Shown piece after piece: positions 37,521 to 53,000 of a stretch of DNA of 64,000 bases. Location: contig OX344761.1 of the NCBI GenBank assembly GCA_947034895.1, forward strand, positions 79,297,839-79,361,838, given 5' to 3'. Both the position numbers and the translations under genes were made by a program. Numbering within the stretch: the stretch's first letter is position 1; each line of letters starts with the position of its first letter. The notes beneath the pieces were generated by a model. That model had not been told where the DNA came from. It made no database searches and saw only the letters and a list, made by a program, of their open reading frames with translations. This DNA comes from Rhytidiadelphus loreus. Lineage: Eukaryota; Streptophyta; Bryopsida; Hypnales; Hylocomiaceae.

Positions 37521-38280
37521 TTTTTTCTTATTTTCTCGAGGGGAGATTTTCCATTCCTGATCACTCCCCTATTTTGGTAATGTAGGCCACTCTCTTTTCG
37601 TGCAGGAGGAGATGAATAGTGATTAATTACAATGCAGTTCCTACTGAAGTTGTGGTACATTGTGATTGTTCTACAAGACTCTCAATTTTGCAATCAACCT
37701 TTGGTTGGAAATAGGAAGGTCTATATGACTAGAGGAATGGAAGCTTTTGCTAAAAAATTCACAATAATTATTTTTTGAGAAATAAAAATCTATAAAATTA
37801 TAGAAACCTTCCAAACTCTATTTTTGCACACTTGAAAATTTCCTCACTAAAGAAAACCACCTTGCAAATGCGTGGAATTGCTTATCCTTCATCACCTAAG
37901 GCTTGTTTGAGTTCAAAAACATCATTGCTTTTGAAGTATTATAGATCTATATGTCATTGAGTTATAGAGATCTCAACCGTACAATCTTGTAGTATATGTG
38001 TTGTACGTGATGTGAATCAAATTTGAAGTCATTTGGTTGTGTATATTTGAGTATAGATTGCAAGATTATAAAGTTTTATTGTTGAAAAAGGATGATGAAA
38101 TTTTCTGACAACACATTTAGAGGTGAAATTCAATTTCTAAACCTACTCAAATGAAAAAACTTTAAACTATATAGTATTTCAAAAACAAAACACAAAGACA
38201 TTGGTGGAAGAAAATATCATTCAATTGACTCATTGTGTCTACAAAATAGCAAGAAAAGTTGCAAAAAACACATCTAAGGT
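37521..38280. other. AT-rich intergenic stretch, nothing recognised
   Basis: No open frame, terminal repeat or RNA gene is visible. It grades into the tandem array that starts near 38281. Confidence 0.45.
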
Positions 38281-38760
38281 TGAACCTCCTACTAAAATGC
38301 TTCTCAGTCACTCATAACTTGTTGGATTGATATGAAAATTTAGCCACATAAACTAGACTAGTATGTACAACTTTTCCAAATTTTTTTATTGGAAACTAAT
38401 AGTGTATGAAGAAGAAATAAGCCATCAAAGTTCACCGTAATCCAAAAATGTCTGGATTTTGAACTTCAAACTGCTTCCAAACGTTCAAAACAACTTGGAT
38501 TGAGATGAACATTTTACCTTAATAACTAGACTTCAAGGGAAATATAACCCAATATTTTCTTTTATTGAAAATGAACATTGGATGAAGGAAATACAAGACC
38601 CCAAAGTTGCAGCCTTCAAATGCAATTTAGTGAACTCAAACTGAACTTGTGAACTTCAATTGGCTTTCTAGAAATCAATATATCTTGGACTGATTTGAAA
38701 ATTTTACCACACAAACTAGAAGAGAGATTGCAAATTTTCTCACAAGTTTGATTGAATTCA
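38281..38760. repeat. Diverged tandem array, unit about 170-190 bp
   Basis: A motif close to TTGGATTGATATGAAAATTT, followed by ACC, ACA and AACTAGA, recurs at about 38323, 38494 and 38684. Each copy is preceded by gene-free sequence with AACTTCAA and TCAAA runs. Three degenerate units suggest a decayed satellite-like array. Confidence 0.55.
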
Positions 38761-38805
38761 GACATCAAATGCAAAAATTGGAGCATTTTGAATTGGACTT
38801 GAAAC

Positions 38806-39222
38806 TAAGGTAGTATGTTCTAAAAGCGACCATTTAAGGGCCGGTCTGCCTTTTTCATAGGTTTTCGTGTACATAATTACTTTTAGTTCATTTTTCAAAG
38901 AAAGAAAAATAGATGTGGAACCTAACACAAGTGGTTTTGTATTTTTCCAAGCATTTTTTAATTACATATTAATTTTTTCAAAGATTCTGGACATGGACAC
39001 CTATTTGTGGTCATAGGTCTCCCCAAATTCATCCACTTGAAACTTGTAAAGAGATGTGAGGAAATCAAAAACAATGATTGGCTCTTGCAATAGAAAAATA
39101 ATTTTTTTCTCAATGCATTCAATTGCTACAGTGGTCCATTTAAGAATCACCCCATCTCCATTCTCCATCCAAAAAGAGGGGCGGTTTGAAGAAGATGGAC
39201 ACTTTTAGAACATACTACCTTA
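38806..39222. mobile_element. MITE with 21 bp perfect terminal inverted repeats, 417 bp
   Basis: The terminus TAAGGTAGTATGTTCTAAAA (plus one more base) is perfectly inverted at 39202-39222. The interior is shared with 56258-56674 (ACTTTTAGTTCATTTTTC, AAAGAAAAATAGAT, ATGATTGGCTCTT, GGTCCATTT). It ends about 1.4 kb upstream of the FtsH start codon. A third terminus of this family ends at 59053. No clear target duplication. Confidence 0.8.
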
Positions 39223-39748
39223 TGTGAGGACACTTTTGGTCCCCCGCTTTGACGATGAAGGGTTAAGTGGTCAGGAATGGGAAATCTCCCCTATCGTCAC
39301 ATTTTCACCGAGAACCCAAATGAGTAAAAAACTCCAGAATGTAAAACAATTCCTAATGCCAGATGTTTCCCATTCTCATACACACAAAAACTTTTGCATC
39401 ATCAAAGAACGAAAGACCTCTCTTCCCACCACCAAGGATTCACAAAATGGCCACATGGCAAGCATGTACACGCAAACTCCAAACCCTAACACGAACATTC
39501 AAAGGCACCCTCCCAACAACCCCTTTTCGTGTGTGGACGCACAAGCAGCCTCGTTCCACAAGGCACAGCCAAATGAACCCCCGAACCGCAAGATCCCATC
39601 CAACGGCTGCGTTTCCGGGACGTGGCGCTTCCTGAGCGGCCCACGACGCCGGAACCCCATCCGCAAACAAGAAGGATGCAGCAACCGCAATTCCCCCTCC
39701 CCATGACGGTCCATCAATCCCTTATTGGCCACTGAATGAATCTACAAG
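39223..39748 (+). promoter_or_regulatory. Probable promoter and first untranslated exon region of FtsH
   Basis: Base composition rises sharply from the AT-rich repeats to mixed, C-rich sequence (39400-39715). A CAAG|GTACTT donor-like site lies at 39748/39749. Open frames here are not recognisable proteins. A TTAA-element-like end (GATGAAGGGTTAA) lies at about 39262. No convincing TATA box was found. Confidence 0.4.
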
Positions 39749-39840
39749 GTACTTCATTTCCTTGTGGAAGTTCAGTTTTGGGGACTTGCCATAACCGGTG
39801 CAATTTGATCCAGAGTTTGTGGCGCAACCCATTGAAGCTT

Positions 39841-40340
39841 CCAGGTTTGAATCTTGCTGGTTTGGTTGCTGAGTTATCGTAATTTGTTTCGTTGGTGCAG
39901 TGGAGTACTCGGATTTGGAATCTGTTTTTGTGGGTGTGGCTTTAATTTGGTGAGTTTTGGTGCATTGAACTGGAATGTCTGTGCATTTGAGCTTCCCAAT
40001 TTGAGGTCCAGGTTTGAAATTTGCGGAGTTTGGGTTGTTGGGATATCGTGTTCTGGTTCGTTTTTTCCATGGGGATCTCGGTTTTGTATCTGTTTTTGTG
40101 GGTGTGGTTTTAATTTGGTGGGTTTTGGTGCATTGAGCTGGAATGTCTGTGAATTAGAGCTTCCAAATTTGATATTCAGGTTTGAAAGTTGCTGGTTTGT
40201 TGTTGGGTTATCGTTATTTTTGTATCGTTTTTTTCATAGAGTTTTCGGTTCGGGATCTGTTTTAGTGGGATAGCTTCAATGTGGTAGGGTTTGGTGCATT
40301 GCGCCGGGCATTAGTGCTTCCGGATTTAGAGATTGGATTG
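39841..40340 (+). repeat. Degenerate tandem repeats, period about 168 bp, in the FtsH leader
   Basis: The motif CAGGTTTGAA recurs at about 39842, 40009 and 40177. Each copy is followed by GTTGGGATATCGT or a relative, TTTTTGTGGGTGTGG, TTTTGGTGCATTGA and TGGAATGTCTGTG, then GCTTCC. The GCTTCC segments at about 39991, 40159 and 40316 show a partial third unit. The array is G/T-rich on the plus strand and lies between a possible donor (39749) and acceptor (40525), so it would be removed as a 5'UTR intron of about 777 bp. Confidence 0.75.
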
Positions 40341-40561
40341 CTGCTCTCTTCGCGAGTCTTCGCGATTTTTATCATTTTTCGGGTGCAGTTGTCGATTTCG
40401 GAACCGCTTTGGAGGGTTTTGTGTTGACGTGTTGGGTTTGGTCTGTTGAGCGCGGAACTGTCTGTCTAGGTTTTTATTATCATTGGTGTGATTGCGTGAG
40501 ACTGAATTGCGTGTAAATTTGGCAGGCGAAAGAAGAAAATCGAATTGCAGGAGAATTTTGA

Positions 40562-43887
<3,326 letters not shown>

Positions 43888-45985
43888 TCACGTGAATTTT
43901 GTTGTTGTAGAGATTTGTAGAGAATTGCTGCAGGGCTTTGTTCCATATTGTCTAAAGTTCGAATTTATTGCTACTTGGAGTGTCATATCGGCTGTACACT
44001 ACTGTTAGGAACGAACAGGCTGCTGGCCAGGCTGTGGTAACACTTGGCGTTTCTTATGTAACTCAATTCATGCCTTCAACTCTATTCCTGATCTTGAAGT
44101 TTGATCTCGAATCTTTGACTTACAAGAGACTGAAGCTTGATCTTCCTCTTTGGCTGATATCGTCCATGATTGTGGAGTTATCCTTACTCGACGATTGACC
44201 CTTGATTTCTCCTTGCATTTCTTCTTTCACCTGCTAGAATTTGTCTTTGAAAATGCAATGCAACACTCGTTACCCTACTTGAGTAAGTTAGTTGCAGTCA
44301 ATTTCAATCAAATATTTTGAGTGAGACAAATGCAATGCAATGAAGAACTTTTGCACTAGTGTTCGCACTGTTGTGAGTATTAAATGGCCTAGAGGTGATA
44401 CCTAGCAAGCTTTGGGTCCCTAGCAAGCAATGTTGCCGTGTAATGGTTCTCTGGGAGCGACCAATCAACCATGTGGCGTGGCGTGGAGCAATGTCTAAAA
44501 TCTTTAGCACTCCGTATGTGACGTCTTGAGTTGGGAAAGATTTTACCTACTGACCAGGTGTAAGAGTAAGAGCCTGAGCAACCATACATGGTCGCTCCAA
44601 AATTTCAGCTTGTTTGTGTGTGGGCAATTAAATTCTTTTGACTATTGAAATTTTTTTATGGTATCAAACCCGCAACCACACCATTCAGTTTGGGTACCTC
44701 ACCACCATCACCTGGTAGTTTAGGGTCATCAGGTTCTTTACCTAGCGTGAAATCAGCCTCTCCTCCTGATGGAAAACCCTCGCAGTGTGCTTCCTTAACA
44801 CGCTTGTGTCAAATAAAATAAAATTTTATGGGTAGTATTGAAGGTTAACTATTGGAAGTTTTTATTTTTAATTGAATAAGGTAAATATTTTATTTTTGAG
44901 AGGTTCTCAAAGATCGGGGTGGATTGACCCCCTCGCTTAGCCTTACTAGGGGTGCAAGTAAAAAAAATGCCCCCTATTTTGGGCCATTCTAGGGTATACT
45001 CTTGACCTTACCAAGCTAATTCGGGGTCTCTGATCGCAAAAATGAATTCAAAATTTGCAAAAAAATTCATGTGCAGAAAATAAATAATTCTAAGGTTTGC
45101 CTGCAGGGTCGAGCGAGGGGGTCAGTTCTCCTTGGCCTTCTCAAAGGCATACATGTACTATTAGTAGAAGGGTAAATGGTACATATATGCCTTTGAGCAA
45201 AGCTTGCCAATTTTACTTGATCTCTCAACTTTGAGCAAAGTTTGCAAATTTTACATGATTTTGAGATCTAAAAAATTATACTTATTCATTTGCTTTGAAA
45301 ATGCTCCCAATGGAATGAGTAAAGTGTTTTTATGGTTTTCAACATTGAAAAATTAAACATATATGCAATTGTTGATTTGGGATTATTTTTCAATTTCTAC
45401 TTACCAAATGTAAGAACAAAAAAATTGTATTTCAACAATTGCAATGTGGATTGTGTAATGAGTTTGAGAGCTCTTTACTTGAACATAAGGTTTTTGAAAG
45501 TGCAGTTTAGTGTATTAACACAATTTCTAGTTGTTCTTGATGTCACCTTCAATCCCAAAAATCACTTATATGCAAATTTCTCAAACATTGTGGCTTTGTG
45601 GGGAGGGGGCAACATGCTAAAAAATAAGATATGTACATTTCTCTTGTTATAATCTCACAATTTATATGCAATTTCACAGTCAAAACTAGTATGAATAGTA
45701 ATAAGTAAGCTCTTAAACATCTATATGGTTAAATTTTGGAAAAAAAAGCAATTTTCTTGATTGGGGATAATTCATAAGTCCATACACTTTTTTTTAGTAG
45801 GAAAAACACACTTGGAAAGGCCTATTGTAGACCTTTAAATATCACCCTTCCTAATATTACATCTTTTTAGATTTTTTCTCAAATTTTAGTAAATGCACTT
45901 ACAAAATTAAAGAAATACTTTGATTTGTGACACGAAATTGCATTAAAATGTGATTATATGGTTTTCAAGAAGTGTAGGAAGGAAT
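43888..45985. other. 3' flank of FtsH and AT-rich intergenic region
   Basis: The first few hundred bases presumably hold the FtsH 3' UTR. At about 44647 a TGGTATCAAACCCGC sequence resembles a primer-binding site but no LTR accompanies it. A foldback element lies at 44895-45147. Open frames beyond 45300 are AT-driven and unrecognised. Confidence 0.45.
44895..45147. mobile_element. Foldback/MITE-like element, about 253 bp
   Basis: Outer TTTGAGAGG and CTTCTCAAAGG and inner TTGACCCCCTCGCT and AGCGAGGGGGTCAG form matched inverted arms, with gaps, around an AT-rich core. The arms are much more GC-rich than the neighbouring DNA. No target duplication is clear. Confidence 0.55.
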
Positions 45986-46782
45986 CTAACCTCTAAGTGC
46001 TTGACCTAAAGACAATAGGAATACTATTGAAAAATTGTACTCCCTCTGTCCCAAAATGATCTTCCTGTTTGACAAAATGTTCCAGATTAAGGCTAAAAAT
46101 AACTTTTTTAAGACCCATTTCACATAGTAGGTAGAATTTAGTATACTCTTAGTGTCCTACAAACATTGATTTTAGAAGCCTTTTTCAAAGTACATTTTTT
46201 AATTATTGAAAAGTATAATTTTTTGGGCATTTTTAAATAGCACCAGTGGGCATATAGTTGTTGAGTGTGAGGTTATAATTTTATGGGCATTTAGAATAAG
46301 CCAAAGCCCATGTGTGGACCTCAATATTGACTCCAAAAGTTTCTTCTCCTTCAATTAGACAATACTCAAAGAGATGCAAAAAATAAAATTTAACAATGTT
46401 GATTGACCCCTTGAATCATTTCATGTGTCTTTTGATTGATGATTGAATGGATGGAGGGGGAGCTATTCCTCAAAATTGTTTTGTTAATCCTAGAGAGCAA
46501 TCAAAAATTGAATCCGACCAATTTACAACATCACAAATGCAATAGGAAGATCATTTTGGGACAAAAAATTAGAGCCAACAAGAAGATCATTATGGGACGG
46601 AGGGAGTAATAAATGATTGAAACTTCTCTAAAATATCTATATCATAGATCACTCTTTGATCTTTTTATTGATTTACTACATGTTTTTTCTTGTAGTTTTC
46701 TCAACATATATTAAATGTATAAAATGCACTTTAAACAACGTTTATCATCTACTAGGTGGATAGTAAAGTGCTTAGAGGTTAA
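45986..46782. mobile_element. TTAA-type element with a nested Stowaway MITE, 797 bp
   Basis: The left end is CTAACCTCTAAGTGCTT at 45986 (first base changed from TTAA). The right end is AAGTGCTTAGAGGTTAA at 46782. Removing the Stowaway at 46040-46606 and one TA leaves about 228 bp, the size of the short TTAA class (215-230 bp). The interior differs from the 59365 family, so this is probably a distinct subfamily. Confidence 0.65.
46040..46606. mobile_element. Stowaway MITE (Tc1/mariner-type), 567 bp
   Basis: Starts CTCCCTCTGTCCCAAAATGA and ends TCATTATGGGACGGAGGGAG, flanked by TA at 46038-46039 and 46607-46608. GATCTTC adjoins each terminus. Second copy of the family at 9043-9674. Confidence 0.9.
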
Positions 46783-48407
46783 ATTATCTCCTTCATTTCT
46801 TCAATACTAAATACTTCTTTAATGTCATTTTTGTATGGAACACTATACTATTACAATCTTAGAATTTTATACTAACACAAGCATTTATATTAGTTTCTTT
46901 ATTTAATTTCAATGTATAACCCCTAAGTGTGTTTCAAGGATATTGTTGTAACTAAGCATAGTCTAAGATTAGAAATGCAACTACAACATTGATACTAAAA
47001 TGTCAGGCATGGGCTCAAATTGAGGCACACAAACCAAGGGAATGAAAAATTTCACACCATGTGCACTTTGATTTATGCTAGTTGTAGGTGAAAATGCAAT
47101 GGAAATAGAATCGACGGTAAGAAACCTACATTTAGTAGTAAAGAACCTAACTTTCAAAGCATTTGTGAGCTTCTTCATGCTATTTTCAAAGTTGTCATGA
47201 TTTTACTAAAGCAAAAGTCTTGAAAAGCATTGCGACAATGACAAACATAGTGGGAATGACAATGCATATAGACACAATTTTGGGCTTGGGGGTGATTGCA
47301 AGAAAGACCGGTCCTATGAGGTGTCACAATTGAAATGACAGAGTTGGTTTTGGCCGTAACTTTTGGAAATTGAAGCCAATGGACTTGAAATTTTTATGGA
47401 AGATTGCTAATTTAGAAAACATGAGATTTGTTATTTTTCAAAAAAATTGAAAAATAATGTTATAATTAAATATCAATTTAGCTAATTTGTCACACTTTAC
47501 GGTTTAGGGTTTTTTAGTACTGTAAAGTATCCAAAAAACATGATGTTCACTTCACTTTTTTGTGGCCTATTCCCACACTAAATGGGCATATGCCCACCTA
47601 AGGGAATTCAAAAAAATACAATTCTTTGTCCTCAACATGCATGCAAATAGGGGTCCCTTATGCATAGCACTCCAAACTTTCATGATGGTTTCAACTTCTA
47701 ATTTTTGGTGAAATGTAATCACTATCAAGTCTTTATAAATGGCCAATTTTTAGTTTCTTTTATTCATGATTTTCTAATTTTTATTAATTTATACTTAATT
47801 TTATCTACTTTCTATGACAAACTGTCATTTTTTTAAGTAGTATTGTTTCAGTATTATAAAGTACTCAAAAGTACTATTGGCCGTTGATTTTTCAGATCAA
47901 CGGCTGAGATTGCTCCATTTTGTAGTACTCCTAGTACTGGGCAGAAAAAACACAGTTTTTGACCAAACGCTACCAAAATCGTTTGGTCTTTCTTGCAATC
48001 ACCCTTGGGCACAACAACCCTATTGTTTTGCTCTAGATGCCTTTTGCCTCTTTTTTTCAAATCTTTGCATGCAAATAATCCCTTGGAAGTCAATGAGTCA
48101 AAAAATGATCATCCACCATCCCAAACACTCCAAGTGTCCCCCCCCAATTCAAATGGATGAAAATGTGAATTTTTATTATTTGCACAGAACTCCAAAGTCA
48201 TCCTTTGGACATTTAGTTAGTGTTTGTGGCGTCCTTCAATCCTACTAGGGTTAAATGAACAATTCTAGAGGTTTCCACCTTAGTATGATTTTTTTTTATT
48301 GAATTAGGAAGAGCAATTAGATTATGGAGAGGAAAGATGATATACCTTCACCCTTACATCATGGATCCTATGGCTATGCCATCATATTCAATATCCTTTG
48401 CTTTGTA
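46783..48407. other. AT-rich intergenic region with orphan TTAA-type ends
   Basis: An ATAACCCCTAAGTGTG end lies at about 46916 and a CCTACTAGGGTTAA end at 48254; they are not convincingly paired. AGTACT-containing motifs repeat near 47515, 47860-47880 and 47930. CGTTGATTTTTCAGATCAACG at 47882-47902 is a small hairpin. No gene. Confidence 0.4.
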
Positions 48408-48990
48408 CTCCCTTTGTCCCAAAATAAATTTGGGGGATCCACATATACTTGTTCCAAATTAAATAAGAAATTGGCTCTCTACAACTTGATTGACAACAAC
48501 TAAAGCTAGTTTAAACACCTTGAAGCAAAAGAATCCAAAGATATCATGCTCCAAAGTCTATATAGTTGCTCGATCCTTGCAAAGGGAATAAAAATGCAAC
48601 TTCTAACCAACCAAAGGTGATGAATTCAACCCACAACTATATAGCAACAACTACTAATAAATCTCTTGTTGAGAATTTCTTGGAGTTCAATCACAAGACA
48701 TCGTCAGATTTGAATACAAAGGACATCACTGAACTTTACTACACCAACATTTCTTGGAGAATGATCCAAACAGTTCATAGCACAAGAGCAATTCCAAAAA
48801 GAGGGAAAATTTGTCAATATCAATTGTGTATTTTCAACACATGTTGCTTTGTTATTGACTTCTATTCTTTCACACCTAATGGGTTGACTAGAAGCTATAG
48901 TAACTTCACAATCCCCAAAAAATAGGAGCAACTCTTATATTAATTTAGCCATTTCCAGGAAAATCCATATTTATTTTGGGATGGATAGAG
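48408..48990. mobile_element. Stowaway MITE (Tc1/mariner-type), 583 bp, more diverged
   Basis: Starts CTCCCTTTGTCCCAAAATAA and ends TTATTTTGGGATGGATAGAG, flanked by TA at 48406-48407 and 48991-48992. Internal open frames up to 119 codons show no transposase resemblance. Confidence 0.8.
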
Positions 48991-49276
48991 TATCTTGACT
49001 TTGCTACTACTTGTCATAATAAATTGTTTTCCTTTGTTTTTCAAAGATATAATCAAATGTCTCCCTTAAATAATTTAAAGAAAAAAATTTAGTAAAGGTT
49101 ATTGTGATTATTATGTAGTGTAAACTCAATTTTTGTGTCATTCAATAATTGATGGACCATGGTTATAGGCCAATAGATCAAATTGCAAATAAAATATTCA
49201 ATTCTTGGAATTTTTCCAATGAACTCCTCTATACTTGAGAAAACCTAGAAAACATTAGAAGAGATCTCGGGGTTTT

Positions 49277-49443
49277 GAGGGCTGTTTCAGGGCCGTTCCC
49301 TCGGCAGTGAAAGAACGCCGTTGTTAGATTTTTTTTTCCCGAAAAAACTGACCTGGCAGTCTCTCGGCCAGGTCAGCACAGGCGGGGAACAATGGGTTTC
49401 GGCGGTTCTCAAGGGGGTTTCGAGTTGGGAACTCGCAGCCCTC
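49277..49443. repeat. GC-rich foldback with a 10 bp perfect hairpin
   Basis: A GC-rich island in AT-rich DNA. The outer GAGGGCTG is inverted as CAGCCCTC. Inside, CTGACCTGGC at 49348-49357 is exactly inverted at 49367-49376 around a 9-base loop. It is probably a small foldback transposon; the flanks show no clear duplication. Confidence 0.5.
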
Positions 49444-50079
49444 CCCAAGAACCAAAACACATGTAATGCATTTCACTAATTGAGTCTAAACATTATTCAT
49501 TTCACCAATCCTCCATTTGGAAACATATTTTCATTTCATCAATTGAATCTAAACCAATTGGGATGGAATTGGTAATTAGTCCTAAACCAATGATGAAATG
49601 CAACGCTCTAAGGTACGTAAACCTAATTTTGATCCTATAACTAAAACCAACCAATCTTATTTCTTGCCTAAAATGTACAACCTTCGAACATAAGAGTTGA
49701 AAGAGGTTAATACATGTACATTTCAATCCCGATCAGTACTTCAAAAATTCATAATATTTTGATAAGGTGTCCAAAAAATACATATCAAGGGTATTGAAAA
49801 CCGGCCCTTTTCATTGCTAACAACACCCAACTCAAATTAACACAATTTAATATAAGATGCTTATTTGAGCGGTTTAGTTGTAGTAACCACACTATATTCT
49901 CACAATGCCAAACTGGTCCCGAGTATCAGAGCTTTAATTTTCAAACTGTAATTTGCCAGCGAGGTACTGGCATGAAATAAATTCAGTGTACATCTAATAC
50001 GTGCATCTCTCTGCGATTTGAGCTAACTAATTAAGCTTACATGCTAAATTACAGACTGGTTGATTGAAACCTTCTCAAG

Positions 50080-53000
50080 TCATTGACATGCTGAAAAGAA
50101 AGAAATGGTATCCTTCAAACCTTCGATAAGCTTATCCACTTCATCGGTTGTGTTGTAGAAGTACAAGCTGGCTCGTAGAGTTGCGCAAACTCCGAGATGA
50201 TCATGCAGAGGTTGCGCGCAGTGATGGCCAGATCGAGTAGCAACGCCATGCTGAAAGACAATTATATCGATCAGACAATGAATTGAAGTTCTGCAGCCTT
50301 TCCTTTTATTTATTATGAGGATTGTTTAGCCTTGGTGAATAATCGGTTATGATACATTGTGTTAGATCGAAAAGAAGGGTCAATCTAAAATTGCACAACA
50401 AGTTTGGATCTTGATAGAATCCTGGACCAAGTATACATTACTGTTTTGAGCTGAAAACTGTATGAATTGAAGAATGAATCTAATCATAATTCTCAGTCAG
50501 TTGAAGCAAAAACAAGTGGAACAGTAGCTTGAGTTAAAGGAGGATCATGGAAAGCAGCTACGAAAGAGTGAATGAGTTGCTCACCTCTTGGTCAAGAAAA
50601 GTTGACATATCTGCGGCGTGAACGTCTTGCACAGAAAAAGAGCATAAAGATGCACATCTCTCGGCACCTGCTGGGGGACCATAGATTCGCACATTTGGGA
50701 TTTTGGACAAGCTTTCGTACAAATACTTTGAGAGCTCCATCTGCAACACCAACACATGACTGTCAACCCTTCTTCTAATACTGTGAGTGACCTATGATTT
50801 CTGACAGTCCTTTATATCAAAATAAAAGGTGATTTCGCATTAGTAATCACTATTAAAGCTTTGAAACTAATTACACTTTGGTATCAAAGAAAAGGACTTC
50901 ACATCTTAGACCATGAAATTGGCATTCAAATATGCCAAGGGTTCAAGATTCTGCTATTTTGACAACATAGTTACATTCATTAATCGGAAGTTCTACTTGA
51001 CTGATAACTGTTTCTCGACAGAGGTTAGAGATGACCTCAAGTGCAGAATAGCAAAACAAGCACCTCATATGCATATATACGGTCCATCCCAATGCTGCCC
51101 AAGTAGTCCACGGCTGCTCCTAATCCAATAGCTTCTCCAATTGCTGGCGTGCCAGCTTCAAAGCTAACAAGATTCGCAGCATGAAGAGAGTGAGTCCAAA
51201 GCCATACAATTATAATCCCTACAGATGAGCATTGCCATTCAAATTTACCACCACAAGTAACTGAAGTTGTAAATAGACTATCGCAAGTCAAACAGGAAAG
51301 CCTAAGGCCCCTTCTGCACAAAAGCAACTACACTAAAAAGGGTATTTAGTGTTGGCAACACTATTTGCGAACCATGACACTAAATATCATTTACCCTACT
51401 AAAGTAACACTAAATGTAATTTCTAACACTAAAAGTACTCTATGATAAATCTGAAATATGAAGAGGTTTAGCATGTAGAACTTACTGGGGTCACTTCTTT
51501 TTTTAAGTATGACTCCTGAATAGATTGTTACCAAGACACTCTTGAAAAGAAAAAACAATTCAGGATTTAGATCTTGCTTACCGTGAAGGAGGCATGGCAT
51601 ATGTAGATCGATCCAGATAAACCTCATCAATCATTTCTCCTCCACCTGCACAAAGACAAGAAATGTGAGAGAAATGTGAGCGAATGAGTAAAGGAGAGAA
51701 AACGGAAAAAATTGGACGTATCATGTCATCAATGAAGAGGTCCTCCCATTCGAGGCCTGTTTTTAAAGTCAATTTCTTTATTTTGGTGGTTATTCACGAC
51801 AACCGATCAATTGAAGGCCCACACCTTGACACCTAAATTCATACCAGTCTTGGTTTGTAGAGCTTTGTGCAATTTGAGCATCAAAATTGTGGCACCCCTG
51901 ATACAGAAAATTGACCTTCAAATTCGCCACGAAGAACAATCTTTCAAGGACACAAAATTCTCCTACACAAACTGTGATTTGATGGGGATCAAGGAGAAGG
52001 TAAGCATTACCTAAGAATGGTGGCATCGACTCCAGAATTTCCGACTTCCCCCATAAGAAGCCCACTCCCGTAGGTCCACACATCTGCAAAATTGCCAAGT
52101 AGGATTTTTTCACATTAGTACTTTCTAAGAGAAAAACAGCGGTGAATACTATAGAAGAAATATACTTGAAAAAATCCTCAAGTAAACATTTCTGTTATTT
52201 TAATGCACAGTTATGAACAAGTGTACGACTTCTGTTATGTACAAGTATACAACAAGCACATTATTAATCATATGAATTTGTTCTACTGAAGGCAACTACT
52301 TGAAACCCAAAAAATTTGAAACCCAATAAAATTTGTACTCTTGTCAGTGATATTCTCAACTCGTAAGGTTCAAAAGCTACCTTGTGGGATGACGCCACAA
52401 GAAAATCAGCTCCCAAGGCTTGCACGTCCACAGGCATGTGTGGAACACTTTGGCATCCGTCCACCAGGACCTTTGCACCCACAGCATGTGCCCATTCCAC
52501 AATGTCTGCAATGGGGTTCACACAACCTGGAACCAAATACAAGGCAGCAATTAGTTCCAAATGACACACTTGTAAAATACTCCACGATATATAGCCGTGT
52601 TACTTCACACTCCCTAAGCGGTCACAACGTTAAGTGGGCTCTTAACTTTGAGGGACATCAAAAAACACCTTCTCCCCGCCCCAAGTAGTAGTCCACAACG
52701 CAAGTGCAAAACTCTTTAGAGAATTTCGAATTGCAGCTTACATATTCACCCAAAGTAAATAAGGATTACTGTGTTGCAAGGTAGTTGTCCCTGGCGTCCA
52801 AATTGAGACAGACTGCTGATTAATACTGGAATGATTTTCCACGAAAAATGCAGTAGCAACTCAATCTAGAAAAAAAAGTGGCATGTAGCATTGGGTTGTT
52901 GGGATGAGCTCATACTTGAGTAATGAGTTCTCTAGGAACCAAGAGAACTGGTCACTTCAACGGTATTAACGGGAGAAAGCTCCAGTAGTATCCAACTCAA

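Noticed and set aside
39224..39706. 160-codon open frame upstream of FtsH
   Set aside because: Low-complexity composition, overlapped by equally long frames on the other strand, and located where the FtsH promoter and leader are expected.
39854..40273. 139-codon open frame in the FtsH leader
   Set aside because: It is a by-product of the G/T-rich tandem repeat, with no ATG-to-stop conservation, inside a probable 5'UTR intron.
44640..44665. Retrotransposon primer-binding-site-like TGGTATCAAACCCGC
   Set aside because: No LTR end precedes it, no second LTR or polymerase frame follows, and the match to initiator tRNA is short.
46916..48254. TTAA-type ends at 46916 and 48254 as one element
   Set aside because: The two termini are not similar to each other after the first few bases and the enclosed DNA has no shared landmarks.
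48566..48925. 119-codon open frame in the third Stowaway element
   Set aside because: No transposase motif; it lies wholly within MITE sequence.
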